Assembly: GCA_028714255.1 (NCBI GenBank)
Contig: JAQTMR010000001.1
Location: forward strand, 369,376-433,375
DNA: 64,000 nt
Direction of reading: 5' to 3'
Source of the DNA: Phycisphaerae bacterium
GTDB taxonomy: Bacteria > Planctomycetota > Phycisphaerae > Sedimentisphaerales > Anaerobacaceae
In this document: positions 46,912 through 53,940 of the stretch, piece after piece
Layout of the letters: each line of letters starts with the position of its first letter
Position numbering within the stretch: the stretch's first letter is position 1
Position numbers and translations under genes: made by a program
The notes under the pieces: model-generated
The model's database searches: none
Seen by the model: the letters and a program-made list of their open reading frames with translations, nothing else
What the model was told of the DNA's origin: nothing

Positions 46912-46913
46912 TC
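46875..46913 (-). pseudogene. Remnant of the 3' end of an array paralogue
   Basis: Reads DWISLEDLSVKK and a stop on the minus strand, the exact C-terminal end of the array proteins. A 36-base run is identical to the end of the first paralogue near 47825-47861. It overlaps the stop codon of the 46912-47796 gene, so it is a recombination scar and not a gene. Confidence 0.85.
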
Positions 46914-47796
46914 AATAATTGCTGTTACCGGGGCGGTCAAGTTTAAGAGTTTTTGCTATATCCTCTTTCATCTTCGGCCAGTAATCCAGCGCCTTGGGAG
47001 GCGTTTCAATATAAAAATATCCTGAGGCATTTTTCCCCAAATAATCGCTTGTAGGGGTATCTTCTTCCTTTTCTTCGGTGACATCCATCGGCGAATTCGT
47101 TTTCCACAAGAAAACCAAGACGTCGCCTCCTTTTTCGCCTCCTAAATGTCTCAGGATTATTGAAATTGTTTCTTCTTTTCGACCTGCCGGTGCGTGACGA
47201 AATCTCTTTGGGGCCATTGCCAGCCAGTTTGCGTCAGGAAGAACGTCAATGACCTGGTCGATTAAAACATCACGTTCATCCGGCGTCCCTCTTGTCTTGA
47301 CTTCAAACTCGATAACGTTGGATGCGGGAAGTCTATAGAAGCCTCGGAATTGAACAGTGTATTTACCGGGCTTTGTTATCGCGAACTCATCCGAAATATC
47401 CCTGTTTTCAAACAGAGTTACTACCTCACCGGATTCAATGGGGCGCGGACCACCGCTGGTCTGATAAGGTCCTGCCTTGTAATATACTCTGCTATTATCG
47501 GCGGTTTTGACTATCAACGAATGCATACCAATAGCCCTCTGAGGGTCATACTTCTTCTCTGAATCGCTGATGTTTTTCAGGACAAGGCCGAATTCCATCG
47601 GCTTGCCCAGAATATAATATTCGTTTTGAGGAATCAGTTGAGTGACCAAGCCGTCGTTGGGTTCACTCCATTTATCGTCTTCTGCGAATTGTGCCAGCTC
47701 TTCCGGCTCATTGGAATCCTGCTCGGCTGCGAAAATATTACCTTGGGATACCAATACGGCAAATAAAATTGTGAATATACATCTTCGAGTATTCAT
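46912..47796 (-). CDS. Exported protein of unknown function next to the array
   Basis: A 294-residue protein with signal peptide MNTRRCIFTILFAVLVSQGN cleaved near FAAE. Residues 45-155 look like an Ig-like beta-sandwich (MEFGLVLKNISDSEKKYD, then FAITKPGKYTVQFRGFY), similar in layout to BsuPI-like or macroglobulin-type domains, though I cannot assign it. The rest is a helical region. Its stop codon lies directly at the junction with the array remnant, so its original C-terminus may have been cut off by recombination. It stands 25 bases after the last array paralogue and shares its strand. Confidence 0.75.
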   Translation of the reverse strand: MNTRRCIFTILFAVLVSQGNIFAAEQDSNEPEELAQFAEDDKWSEPNDGLVTQLIPQNEYYILGKPMEFGLVLKNISDSEKKYDPQRAIGMHSLIVKTADNSRVYYKAGPYQTSGGPRPIESGEVVTLFENRDISDEFAITKPGKYTVQFRGFYRLPASNVIEFEVKTRGTPDERDVLIDQVIDVLPDANWLAMAPKRFRHAPAGRKEETISIILRHLGGEKGGDVLVFLWKTNSPMDVTEEKEEDTPTSDYLGKNASGYFYIETPPKALDYWPKMKEDIAKTLKLDRPGNSNY

Positions 47797-47821
47797 GGCA
47801 ATTCTCCTTTGGCTAATATTA

Positions 47822-49102
47822 TTATGGTTTTTTCACGGACAAATCTTCGAGCGAAATCCAGTCGAGGCCGACACTGCCGGCTCCCTTGCCGGTATAGCGC
47901 AGCCAGACCGTAATCGAATTCGAGTCCTGCGGCAAAGTAATATCATCCGAATATTCGCCGTATTTCCCCTTTGTTATCGTTTTCGAATCGGCGTTTTTCA
48001 GTTTGCAGGCATCGCTTCCCTTCTTCCCGCCGGGCAGCGCATCGAGGCCGGCCATTTGTCTCGGACTAAGAGCGCAGCCAGCCGAAGCATGCACGGAAAC
48101 AGACTGCTTTTTCCCTTTCAGTTCACTTAGCGCAGCCATACGCGCCTTTACTCTATACGTGTGTCCCGGCGTCAGGCCGATGAATTTTCTGTAAACGCCG
48201 CCTGTGCCGCCTTGAACGCTGCTCTCGATGATTTGATAAAACGGTTTTTTATCTGCCATCGTGATTGAGTTATACCTTCGACCTTTGACAGTAGTCAGCT
48301 CGTCTCTTATGCCCATCTGCGGCTTTATGCCGGCCTCGTTGGCATCCAGAGACCATCGCTGCCAGTTCGGGGCCAATCCGCTGCTAAAAGGAATACCATA
48401 CAGCTCTTCCTGAATATTATTATTGATGTGAATAGCCGCGGCGCTCGAGTAAATATCGTTACGGACGCCGTTTACCAAAATATCGAGGTCGCTTGTATTT
48501 GCCGGCATCTTGTCTAAATCTATTATGTAACTTTCCGCGTCCCCCGCAAGGCCGTCCCCGCCCATATGGTCGTAGTTGCTCCACCTAAACTTGATTATTA
48601 TTTCATCGTAACCTCCCGGCGGATTGTTCCATTTTAACGCTATCTTTTTAAGCTGCAGGTCATAATTGGCGGTCAAGGAATGAGGCGGTCTGGGAATACC
48701 CAGGCCGGTTTCCGTCCCGGCGAACAGATAATCCCCGCATCCGCCCAATACACCCCTCAATTCGCCCCCGGATGAAGTAACACGTTTTTTCCCTGTTGGA
48801 AATCCGAACCAATCAAAAGGATTTGTATTATCGATTGCCTCGGCCAGACGTGCTATCGCCGTTTCCGCTGATTCACCCGCCACTGTTTCAATCGCAACAT
48901 ACGGGGTGTTACGATTAAGGGTGTCGCTCATTATCAATGTTCCCCCCGATGCCTTTTCCGTAAAGGTGGTGCAGCACCTTGCCTGTCCGGGCATCCCCGG
49001 CGGAGCATCCGAACAATGTCTCGCCAATGAACCCGTTGTCCACAATAAAACAACGCCCGCGATAACCGCAAACACCTCTTTTTTTCCTTTTCCTGTACCC
49101 AT
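47822..49102 (-). CDS. Array paralogue 1: exported Fn3-like and C-terminal sandwich protein
   Basis: A 426-residue exported protein. Signal peptide after MGTGKGKKEVFAVIAG, ending near GSLA. An N-terminal domain (about 35-140) has the constant ESAETAIARLAEAID and a variable stretch up to SSGGELRGVLGG. An Fn3-like domain (about 150-250) starts PRPPHSLTANYD. A C-terminal domain (270-426) contains YRKFIGLTPGHTYRVKARMA and ends GLDWISLEDLSVKKP, a jelly-roll-like layout of carbohydrate-binding or surface modules. I do not recognise the family. Start ATG 49102 matches the other copies. No 3'-fragment of the 846-residue gene precedes this copy. Confidence 0.85.
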   Translation of the reverse strand: MGTGKGKKEVFAVIAGVVLLWTTGSLARHCSDAPPGMPGQARCCTTFTEKASGGTLIMSDTLNRNTPYVAIETVAGESAETAIARLAEAIDNTNPFDWFGFPTGKKRVTSSGGELRGVLGGCGDYLFAGTETGLGIPRPPHSLTANYDLQLKKIALKWNNPPGGYDEIIIKFRWSNYDHMGGDGLAGDAESYIIDLDKMPANTSDLDILVNGVRNDIYSSAAAIHINNNIQEELYGIPFSSGLAPNWQRWSLDANEAGIKPQMGIRDELTTVKGRRYNSITMADKKPFYQIIESSVQGGTGGVYRKFIGLTPGHTYRVKARMAALSELKGKKQSVSVHASAGCALSPRQMAGLDALPGGKKGSDACKLKNADSKTITKGKYGEYSDDITLPQDSNSITVWLRYTGKGAGSVGLDWISLEDLSVKKP

Positions 49103-49150
49103 AATGAACCTTTTTCCTAATCGGTTAGCCCCCAACTTTATGTTGGGGGC

Positions 49151-49244
49151 TTGCTGTTGCTGCCTGCTGTTCGGAAACTATTTTACTCGTCCCTAAGGGA
49201 CTCACTGGTCGTTTCCTCATTCCGGCCTCCGGCAGCAACAGCAA
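49151..49244. repeat. Hairpin element, copy A
   Basis: Outer arms TTGCTGTTGCTGCC and GGCAGCAACAGCAA pair perfectly over 14 bases. The inner stem is GTCCC-TAA-GGGAC. Copies B and C have the same frame but a different inner stem that still pairs. It lies between array paralogues 1 and 2. Confidence 0.85.
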
Positions 49245-49269
49245 AAGATTTCAAAAAGCACTGCACACA

Positions 49270-50556
49270 TTATTTGGTTTTTGCTGACAAATCTTCGAGC
49301 GAAATCCAGTCGAGGCCGACACTGCCGGCTCCCTTGCCGGTATAGCGCAGCCAGACCGTAATCGAATTCGAATCCTGCGGCAAAGTAATATCATCCGAAT
49401 ATTCGCCGTATTTCCCCTTTGTTATCGTTTTCGAATCGGCGTTTTTCAGTTTGCAGGCAGCGCTTCCCTTCTTCCCGCAGGGCAGCGCATCGAGGCCGGC
49501 CATTTGCCTCGGACTAAGAGCGCAGCCAGCCGAAGCATGCACGGAAACAGATTGCTTTTTCCCTTTCAGTTCACTTAGCGCAGCCATACGCGCCTTTACT
49601 CTATATGTATGTCCCGGCGTCAGGCCGATGAATTTTCTGTAAACGCCGCCCGTGCCGCCTTGAACGCTGCTCTCGATGATTTGATAAAACGGTTTTTTAT
49701 CTGCCGTTTCGATTGAGTTATACCTTCGACCTTTGACATCAGTTAATTCATTTCTTATACCCATCTGCGGCTTTATGCCGGCCTCGTTGGCATCCAGAGA
49801 CCATCGCTGCCAGTTCGGGGCCAATCCGCTGCTAAAAGGGAAGCCATAAAGTTCTTCCTGGATATTATTGTTGATGTGGATAGCCGCGGCATTCGATGGA
49901 ATATCGTTACGAATGCCAAATACCAAAATATCGAGGTCGCCTGTATTTGCCGGAATCTTATCTAAATCTATTACGTAACTTTCCGCGTCTCCCGCAAGGC
50001 CGTCCCCGCCTGCATGGTCGTAGTTGCTCCAGTTAAACACGATTCTTATTTCATCGTAACCTCCCGGCGGGTTGAGCCATTTTAACGCTATCTTTTTAAG
50101 CTTCGGGTCGTAATTGGCGGTCAGAGAATGAGGCGGTCTGGGGATACCCAGGCCGGTTTCCGTCCCGGCGAACAGATAACTCCCGCATGAACCCACCAAA
50201 CCCTGCAATTCGCCTCCTGATGAAGTAACAATTCTTTCCTTAAATTTTCTGGCACTCATCGGAGTAATTCCCCAATGGAAGGGATTTGTCTCTTCGATAA
50301 CGTTGGCCAGACGTGCTATCGCCGTTTCCGCCGATTCACCCGCTACTGTTTCAATCACAACATACGGGGCGTTACGATTAAGGTTGTCCCACATTATCAA
50401 TGTTCCCCCCGACGCCTTTTCCGTAAAGGTGGTGCGGCACATTCCCATCCTCCCCGGCCCCGCATAAGTCCTCGCCAATGAACCCGTTGCCCATAATAAA
50501 ATGACACCTGCGATAACCACAAACACTTCTTTTTTTCTTCTTTTTCCTGTACCCAT
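49270..50556 (-). CDS. Array paralogue 2
   Basis: A 428-residue exported protein with the same layout as paralogue 1. The C-terminal 160 residues are almost identical, with changes such as PCGKKGSAACK for PGGKKGSDACK. The N-terminal variable stretch reads HWGITPMSARKFKERIV and is close to paralogue 4, not to 1 and 3. In the Fn3-like domain the patch reads VFNWSNYDHAGGD. Start ATG 50556 (MGTGKRRKKEVF) has GAAAGGAAGG upstream; longer frames begin inside the preceding gene fragment. Confidence 0.85.
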   Translation of the reverse strand: MGTGKRRKKEVFVVIAGVILLWATGSLARTYAGPGRMGMCRTTFTEKASGGTLIMWDNLNRNAPYVVIETVAGESAETAIARLANVIEETNPFHWGITPMSARKFKERIVTSSGGELQGLVGSCGSYLFAGTETGLGIPRPPHSLTANYDPKLKKIALKWLNPPGGYDEIRIVFNWSNYDHAGGDGLAGDAESYVIDLDKIPANTGDLDILVFGIRNDIPSNAAAIHINNNIQEELYGFPFSSGLAPNWQRWSLDANEAGIKPQMGIRNELTDVKGRRYNSIETADKKPFYQIIESSVQGGTGGVYRKFIGLTPGHTYRVKARMAALSELKGKKQSVSVHASAGCALSPRQMAGLDALPCGKKGSAACKLKNADSKTITKGKYGEYSDDITLPQDSNSITVWLRYTGKGAGSVGLDWISLEDLSAKTK

Positions 50557-50591
50557 AATAAACCTTCCTTTCTCGCTTAAGTTATATATTA

Positions 50592-50816
50592 TCAATCCCA
50601 CCACCATTCTAACTTACAGGGCCCCGGCTCTCCCTGCCATGGTTCCCATAAGTCCTCGATTTCCGGATTTAACGACGATTGCCGGCACCAGCCGTACTTT
50701 TCTCCGAGCAGGGGATTGTAATAAACAACCTGCCAGTTGTATTTGTTGCGGGTTGCTTCATCGCAACCCATTTCGTCATTCCCGTGAAATTTATCCCCAG
50801 GGGAACGGGAATCCAT
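50592..50816 (-). pseudogene. Fragment of the 3' end of the 846-residue gene, fused to a repeat
   Basis: The frame reads KYNWQVVYYNPLLGEKYGWC and ends GEPGPCKLEWWWD, matching the end of the 53941-56481 protein (KYNWQIVVYDALTGERTGYC ... GPCKIEWW). The first 15 residues, MDSRSPGDKFHGND, are encoded by a GGATTCCCG...CGGGAATGAC palindrome (50775-50815). It is a broken copy carried with the duplicated unit; expression is possible but not supported. Confidence 0.85.
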
Positions 50817-50835
50817 TTCCTATTAACGACTATCC

Positions 50836-50930
50836 TGCTGTTGCTGCCTGCTGTTCGGATACCTATTTTCCGTATGCCTTCGGCATACTAACTGTATGTT
50901 TCCTCATTCCGGCCTCCGGCAGCAACAGCA
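50836..50930. repeat. Hairpin element, copy B
   Basis: Outer arms TGCTGTTGCTGCC/GGCAGCAACAGCA, inner stem GTATGCC-TTC-GGCATAC. By eye identical to copy C, 1669 bases further on. Confidence 0.88.
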
Positions 50931-50956
50931 AAAGGTTTCAAAAAGCACTGCATACA

Positions 50957-52225
50957 TTATTTGGTTTTCACCGACAAATCTTCGAGCGAAATCCAGTCAA
51001 GGCCGACACTGCCGGCTCCCTTGCCGGTATAGCGCAGCCAGACCGTTATCGAATTCGAGTCCTGCGGCAAAGTAATCTCATCCGAATATTCGCCGTATTT
51101 CCCCTTTGTTATCGTTTTCGAATCGGCGTTTTTCAGTTTGCAGGCATCGCTTCCCTTCTTCCCGCCGGGCAGCGCATCGAGGCCGGCCATTTGCCTCGGA
51201 CTAAGAGCGCAGCCAGCCGAAGCATGTACGGAAACAGACTGCTTTTTCCCTTTTAGTTCACTTAGCGCAGCCATACGCGCCTTTACTCTATATGTATGTC
51301 CCGGCGTCAGGCCGATGAACTTCCTGTAAACGCCGCCCGTGCCGCCTTGAACGCCGCTCTCGATGATTTGATAAAACGGTTTTTTATCCGCCGTTGGGAT
51401 TGAGTTATACCTTCGACCTTTGACAGTAGTCAGCTCGTTTCTTATACCCATCTGCGGCTTGATGCCGGCCTCGTTGGCGTCCAGAGACCATCGCTGCCAG
51501 TTCGGGGCCAATCCGCTGCTAAAAGGAATACCGTACAGTTCTTCCTGAATATTTTTATTGATGTGAATAGCCGCTGCGCTCGAGTAAATATCGTTACGGA
51601 CACCGTTTACCAGAATATCGAGGTCGCTTACATCCATTGGTTTTTCGACCAAATCCCGGACATAACTTTCCGCGTCTCCCGCAAGGCCGTCCCCGCCGAA
51701 ATGGACATAGTTACCCCACCTAAACTTGATTCTTATGATATCGTAACCTCCCGGCGGGTTGAGCCATTTTAACGCTATCTTTTTATGCTCCGGGTCGTAA
51801 TTGGCGGTTAAGGAATGAGGCGGCCGGGGAATGCCCAGGCCGGTTTCCGTTCCGGCGAACAGATAACTCGCGCATGAACCCAATATACCCGTTAATTCAC
51901 CCCCGGATGATGTAACACGTTTTTCCCCTGTATGATATCTGAGCCAACCAAAAGGGTCTGTGTTATCGATTTTCTCGGCCAGACGCGCTATCGCCGTTTC
52001 CGCCGGTTCGCCCGCTGCTGTTTCAATCGCGACATATCTGGCGTTACGGCCGAGGTTGTCCCACATTATCAGCGTTCCCCCCGAAGCCTTTTCCGTAAAG
52101 GTGGTGCGGCACATTGCCATCCTCCCCGGCCCCGCATAAATCCTCGCCAATGAACACGTCGTCCACAACAAAATGACACCTGCGATAACCGCAAACGCCT
52201 CTTTTTTTCTTTTTACTGTACCCAT
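50957..52225 (-). CDS. Array paralogue 3
   Basis: A 422-residue exported protein with the array layout. Its N-terminal variable stretch (GWLRYHTGEKRVTSSGG) resembles paralogue 1, while the block RDLVEKPMDVSDLDILV in the Fn3-like domain is shared with paralogue 4, so it is a mosaic. The patch reads KFRWGNYVHFGGD. The C-terminal 160 residues are near identical to the others, closest to paralogue 4. Start ATG 52225 (MGTVKRKKEAF) follows GAAAGGAAGG. Confidence 0.85.
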   Translation of the reverse strand: MGTVKRKKEAFAVIAGVILLWTTCSLARIYAGPGRMAMCRTTFTEKASGGTLIMWDNLGRNARYVAIETAAGEPAETAIARLAEKIDNTDPFGWLRYHTGEKRVTSSGGELTGILGSCASYLFAGTETGLGIPRPPHSLTANYDPEHKKIALKWLNPPGGYDIIRIKFRWGNYVHFGGDGLAGDAESYVRDLVEKPMDVSDLDILVNGVRNDIYSSAAAIHINKNIQEELYGIPFSSGLAPNWQRWSLDANEAGIKPQMGIRNELTTVKGRRYNSIPTADKKPFYQIIESGVQGGTGGVYRKFIGLTPGHTYRVKARMAALSELKGKKQSVSVHASAGCALSPRQMAGLDALPGGKKGSDACKLKNADSKTITKGKYGEYSDEITLPQDSNSITVWLRYTGKGAGSVGLDWISLEDLSVKTK

Positions 52226-52260
52226 AATGAACCTTCCTTTCTCGCTTAAGTTATATATTA

Positions 52261-52485
52261 TCAATCCCACCACCATTCTAACTTACAGGGCCCTGGCTCC
52301 CCTTTATCTGGTTCAAATAGTTCATTTTCTATCGGCTCAAAATACGATTGCCGGCACCAGCCGTACTTTTCTCCGAGCAGGGGATTGTAATAAACAACCT
52401 GCCAGTTGTATTTGTTGCGGGTTGCTTCATCGCAACCCATTTCGTCATTCCCGTGAAATTTATCCCCAGGGGAACGGGAATCCAT
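52261..52485 (-). pseudogene. Second fragment of the 3' end of the 846-residue gene
   Basis: Same structure as 50592-50816: palindrome-derived start, KYNWQVVYYNPLLGEKYGWC, end GPCKLEWWWD. The segment before that end differs (SYFEPIENELFEPDKGE against SSLNPEIEDLWEPWQGE), so even the broken copies have diverged in one confined patch. Confidence 0.85.
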
Positions 52486-52504
52486 TTCCTATTAACGACT
52501 ATCC

Positions 52505-52599
52505 TGCTGTTGCTGCCTGCTGTTCGGATACCTATTTTCCGTATGCCTTCGGCATACTAACTGTATGTTTCCTCATTCCGGCCTCCGGCAGCAACAGCA
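52505..52599. repeat. Hairpin element, copy C
   Basis: Same sequence as copy B, with the same flanks on both sides, showing a recent duplication of the whole unit. Confidence 0.88.
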
Positions 52600-52625
52600 A
52601 AAGGTTTCAAAAAGCACTGCATACA

Positions 52626-53906
52626 TTATTTGGTTTTCACCGACAAATCTTCGAGCGAAATCCAGTCAAGGCCGACACTGCCGGCTCCCTTGCCGGTATA
52701 GCGCAGCCAGACCGTTATCGAATTCGAGTCCTGCGGCAAAGTAATCTCATCCGAATATTCGCCGTATTTCCCCTTTGTTATCGTTTTCGAATCGGCGTTT
52801 TTCAGTTTGCAGGCATCGCTTCCCTTCTTCCCGCCGGGCAGCGCATCGAGGCCGGCCATTTGCCTCGGACTAAGAGCGCAGCCAGCCGAAGCATGTACGG
52901 AAACAGACTGCTTTTTCCCTTTCAGTTCACTTAGCGCAGCCATACGCGCCTTTACTCTATATGTATGTCCCGGCGTCAGGCCGATGAATTTTCTGTAAAC
53001 GCCGCCCGTGCCGCCTTGAACGCCGCTCTCGATGATTTGATAAAACGGTTTTTTATCTGCCGTTGGGATTGAGTTATACCTCCGGCCTTTGACATCAGTC
53101 AGTTCGTCTCTTATACCCATCTGCGGCTTGATGCCGGCCTCGTTGGCGTCCAGAGACCATCGCTGCCAGTTCGGGGCCAATCCGCTGCTAAAAGGAATAC
53201 CATACAGTTCTTCCTGAATATTATTGTTGATGTGAATAGCCGCGGCATTCGATGGAATATGGTTACGGATGCCGACTACCAGAATATCGAGGTCGTTTAC
53301 ATCCATTGGTTTTTCGACCAAATCCCGGACATAGCTTTCCGCGTCTCCCGCAACACTATCCCCGCCTCCATGAAGATAGTTGCTCCAGTTAAACCTGATT
53401 CTTATTTTATCGTAACCTCCCGGCGGGTTGCGCCATTTTAACGCTATCTTTTTAAGCTTCGGGTCGTAATTGGCGGTCAGAGAATGAGGCGGCCGTGGGA
53501 TACCCAGGCCGGTCTCCGTGCCGGCGGTCATATATTGAGCGCAAGAACCCACCAAACCCTGCAATTCGCCCCCTGATGATGTAACAATTCTTTCTTTAAA
53601 TTTTCTATCGCTGATTGGAGTAATCATCCAATCGAAGGGATTTGTCTCTTCGATAACGTCGGCCAGACGCGCTATCGCCGTTTCCGCCGGTTCGCCCGCT
53701 GCTGTTTCAATCGCGACATACGGGACATTACGTCCAAGATTCTCGCTCATTATCAGCGTTCCTCCCGATGCCTCGCCCGTAAAGGTGATGTGACATTGAA
53801 GTTGTGTTGACCCACGCGAAGCCGGGCAAATACGTGCCAATGAACCTGTCGTCCATAATGAAACGATACACACGATGACCACAAGTGTTTCCTTTTTCTT
53901 TGACAT
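52626..53906 (-). CDS. Array paralogue 4
   Basis: A 426-residue exported protein, the first of the array behind the 846-residue gene. Its signal peptide differs from the others (MSKKKETLVVIVCIVSLWTT). The N-terminal variable stretch DWMITPISDRKFKERIV resembles paralogue 2, and RDLVEKPMDV is shared with paralogue 3. The patch reads RFNWSNYLHGGGD. The spacer to the upstream gene is only 34 bases, so it is co-transcribed. GAGGATT precedes the ATG. Confidence 0.85.
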   Translation of the reverse strand: MSKKKETLVVIVCIVSLWTTGSLARICPASRGSTQLQCHITFTGEASGGTLIMSENLGRNVPYVAIETAAGEPAETAIARLADVIEETNPFDWMITPISDRKFKERIVTSSGGELQGLVGSCAQYMTAGTETGLGIPRPPHSLTANYDPKLKKIALKWRNPPGGYDKIRIRFNWSNYLHGGGDSVAGDAESYVRDLVEKPMDVNDLDILVVGIRNHIPSNAAAIHINNNIQEELYGIPFSSGLAPNWQRWSLDANEAGIKPQMGIRDELTDVKGRRYNSIPTADKKPFYQIIESGVQGGTGGVYRKFIGLTPGHTYRVKARMAALSELKGKKQSVSVHASAGCALSPRQMAGLDALPGGKKGSDACKLKNADSKTITKGKYGEYSDEITLPQDSNSITVWLRYTGKGAGSVGLDWISLEDLSVKTK

Positions 53907-53940
53907 AATCTAATCCTCACTTTCTCGCTTAAATTATATA

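Noticed and set aside
48003..48194. 63-codon plus-strand frame repeated in each array copy (also at 49451, 51138 and 52807)
   Set aside because: It is the antisense of the conserved C-terminal domain; its conservation follows from that of the real gene.
47822..53906. Diversity-generating retroelement as the source of variation
   Set aside because: No reverse transcriptase or template repeat in the window, and the codon changes are not limited to adenines.
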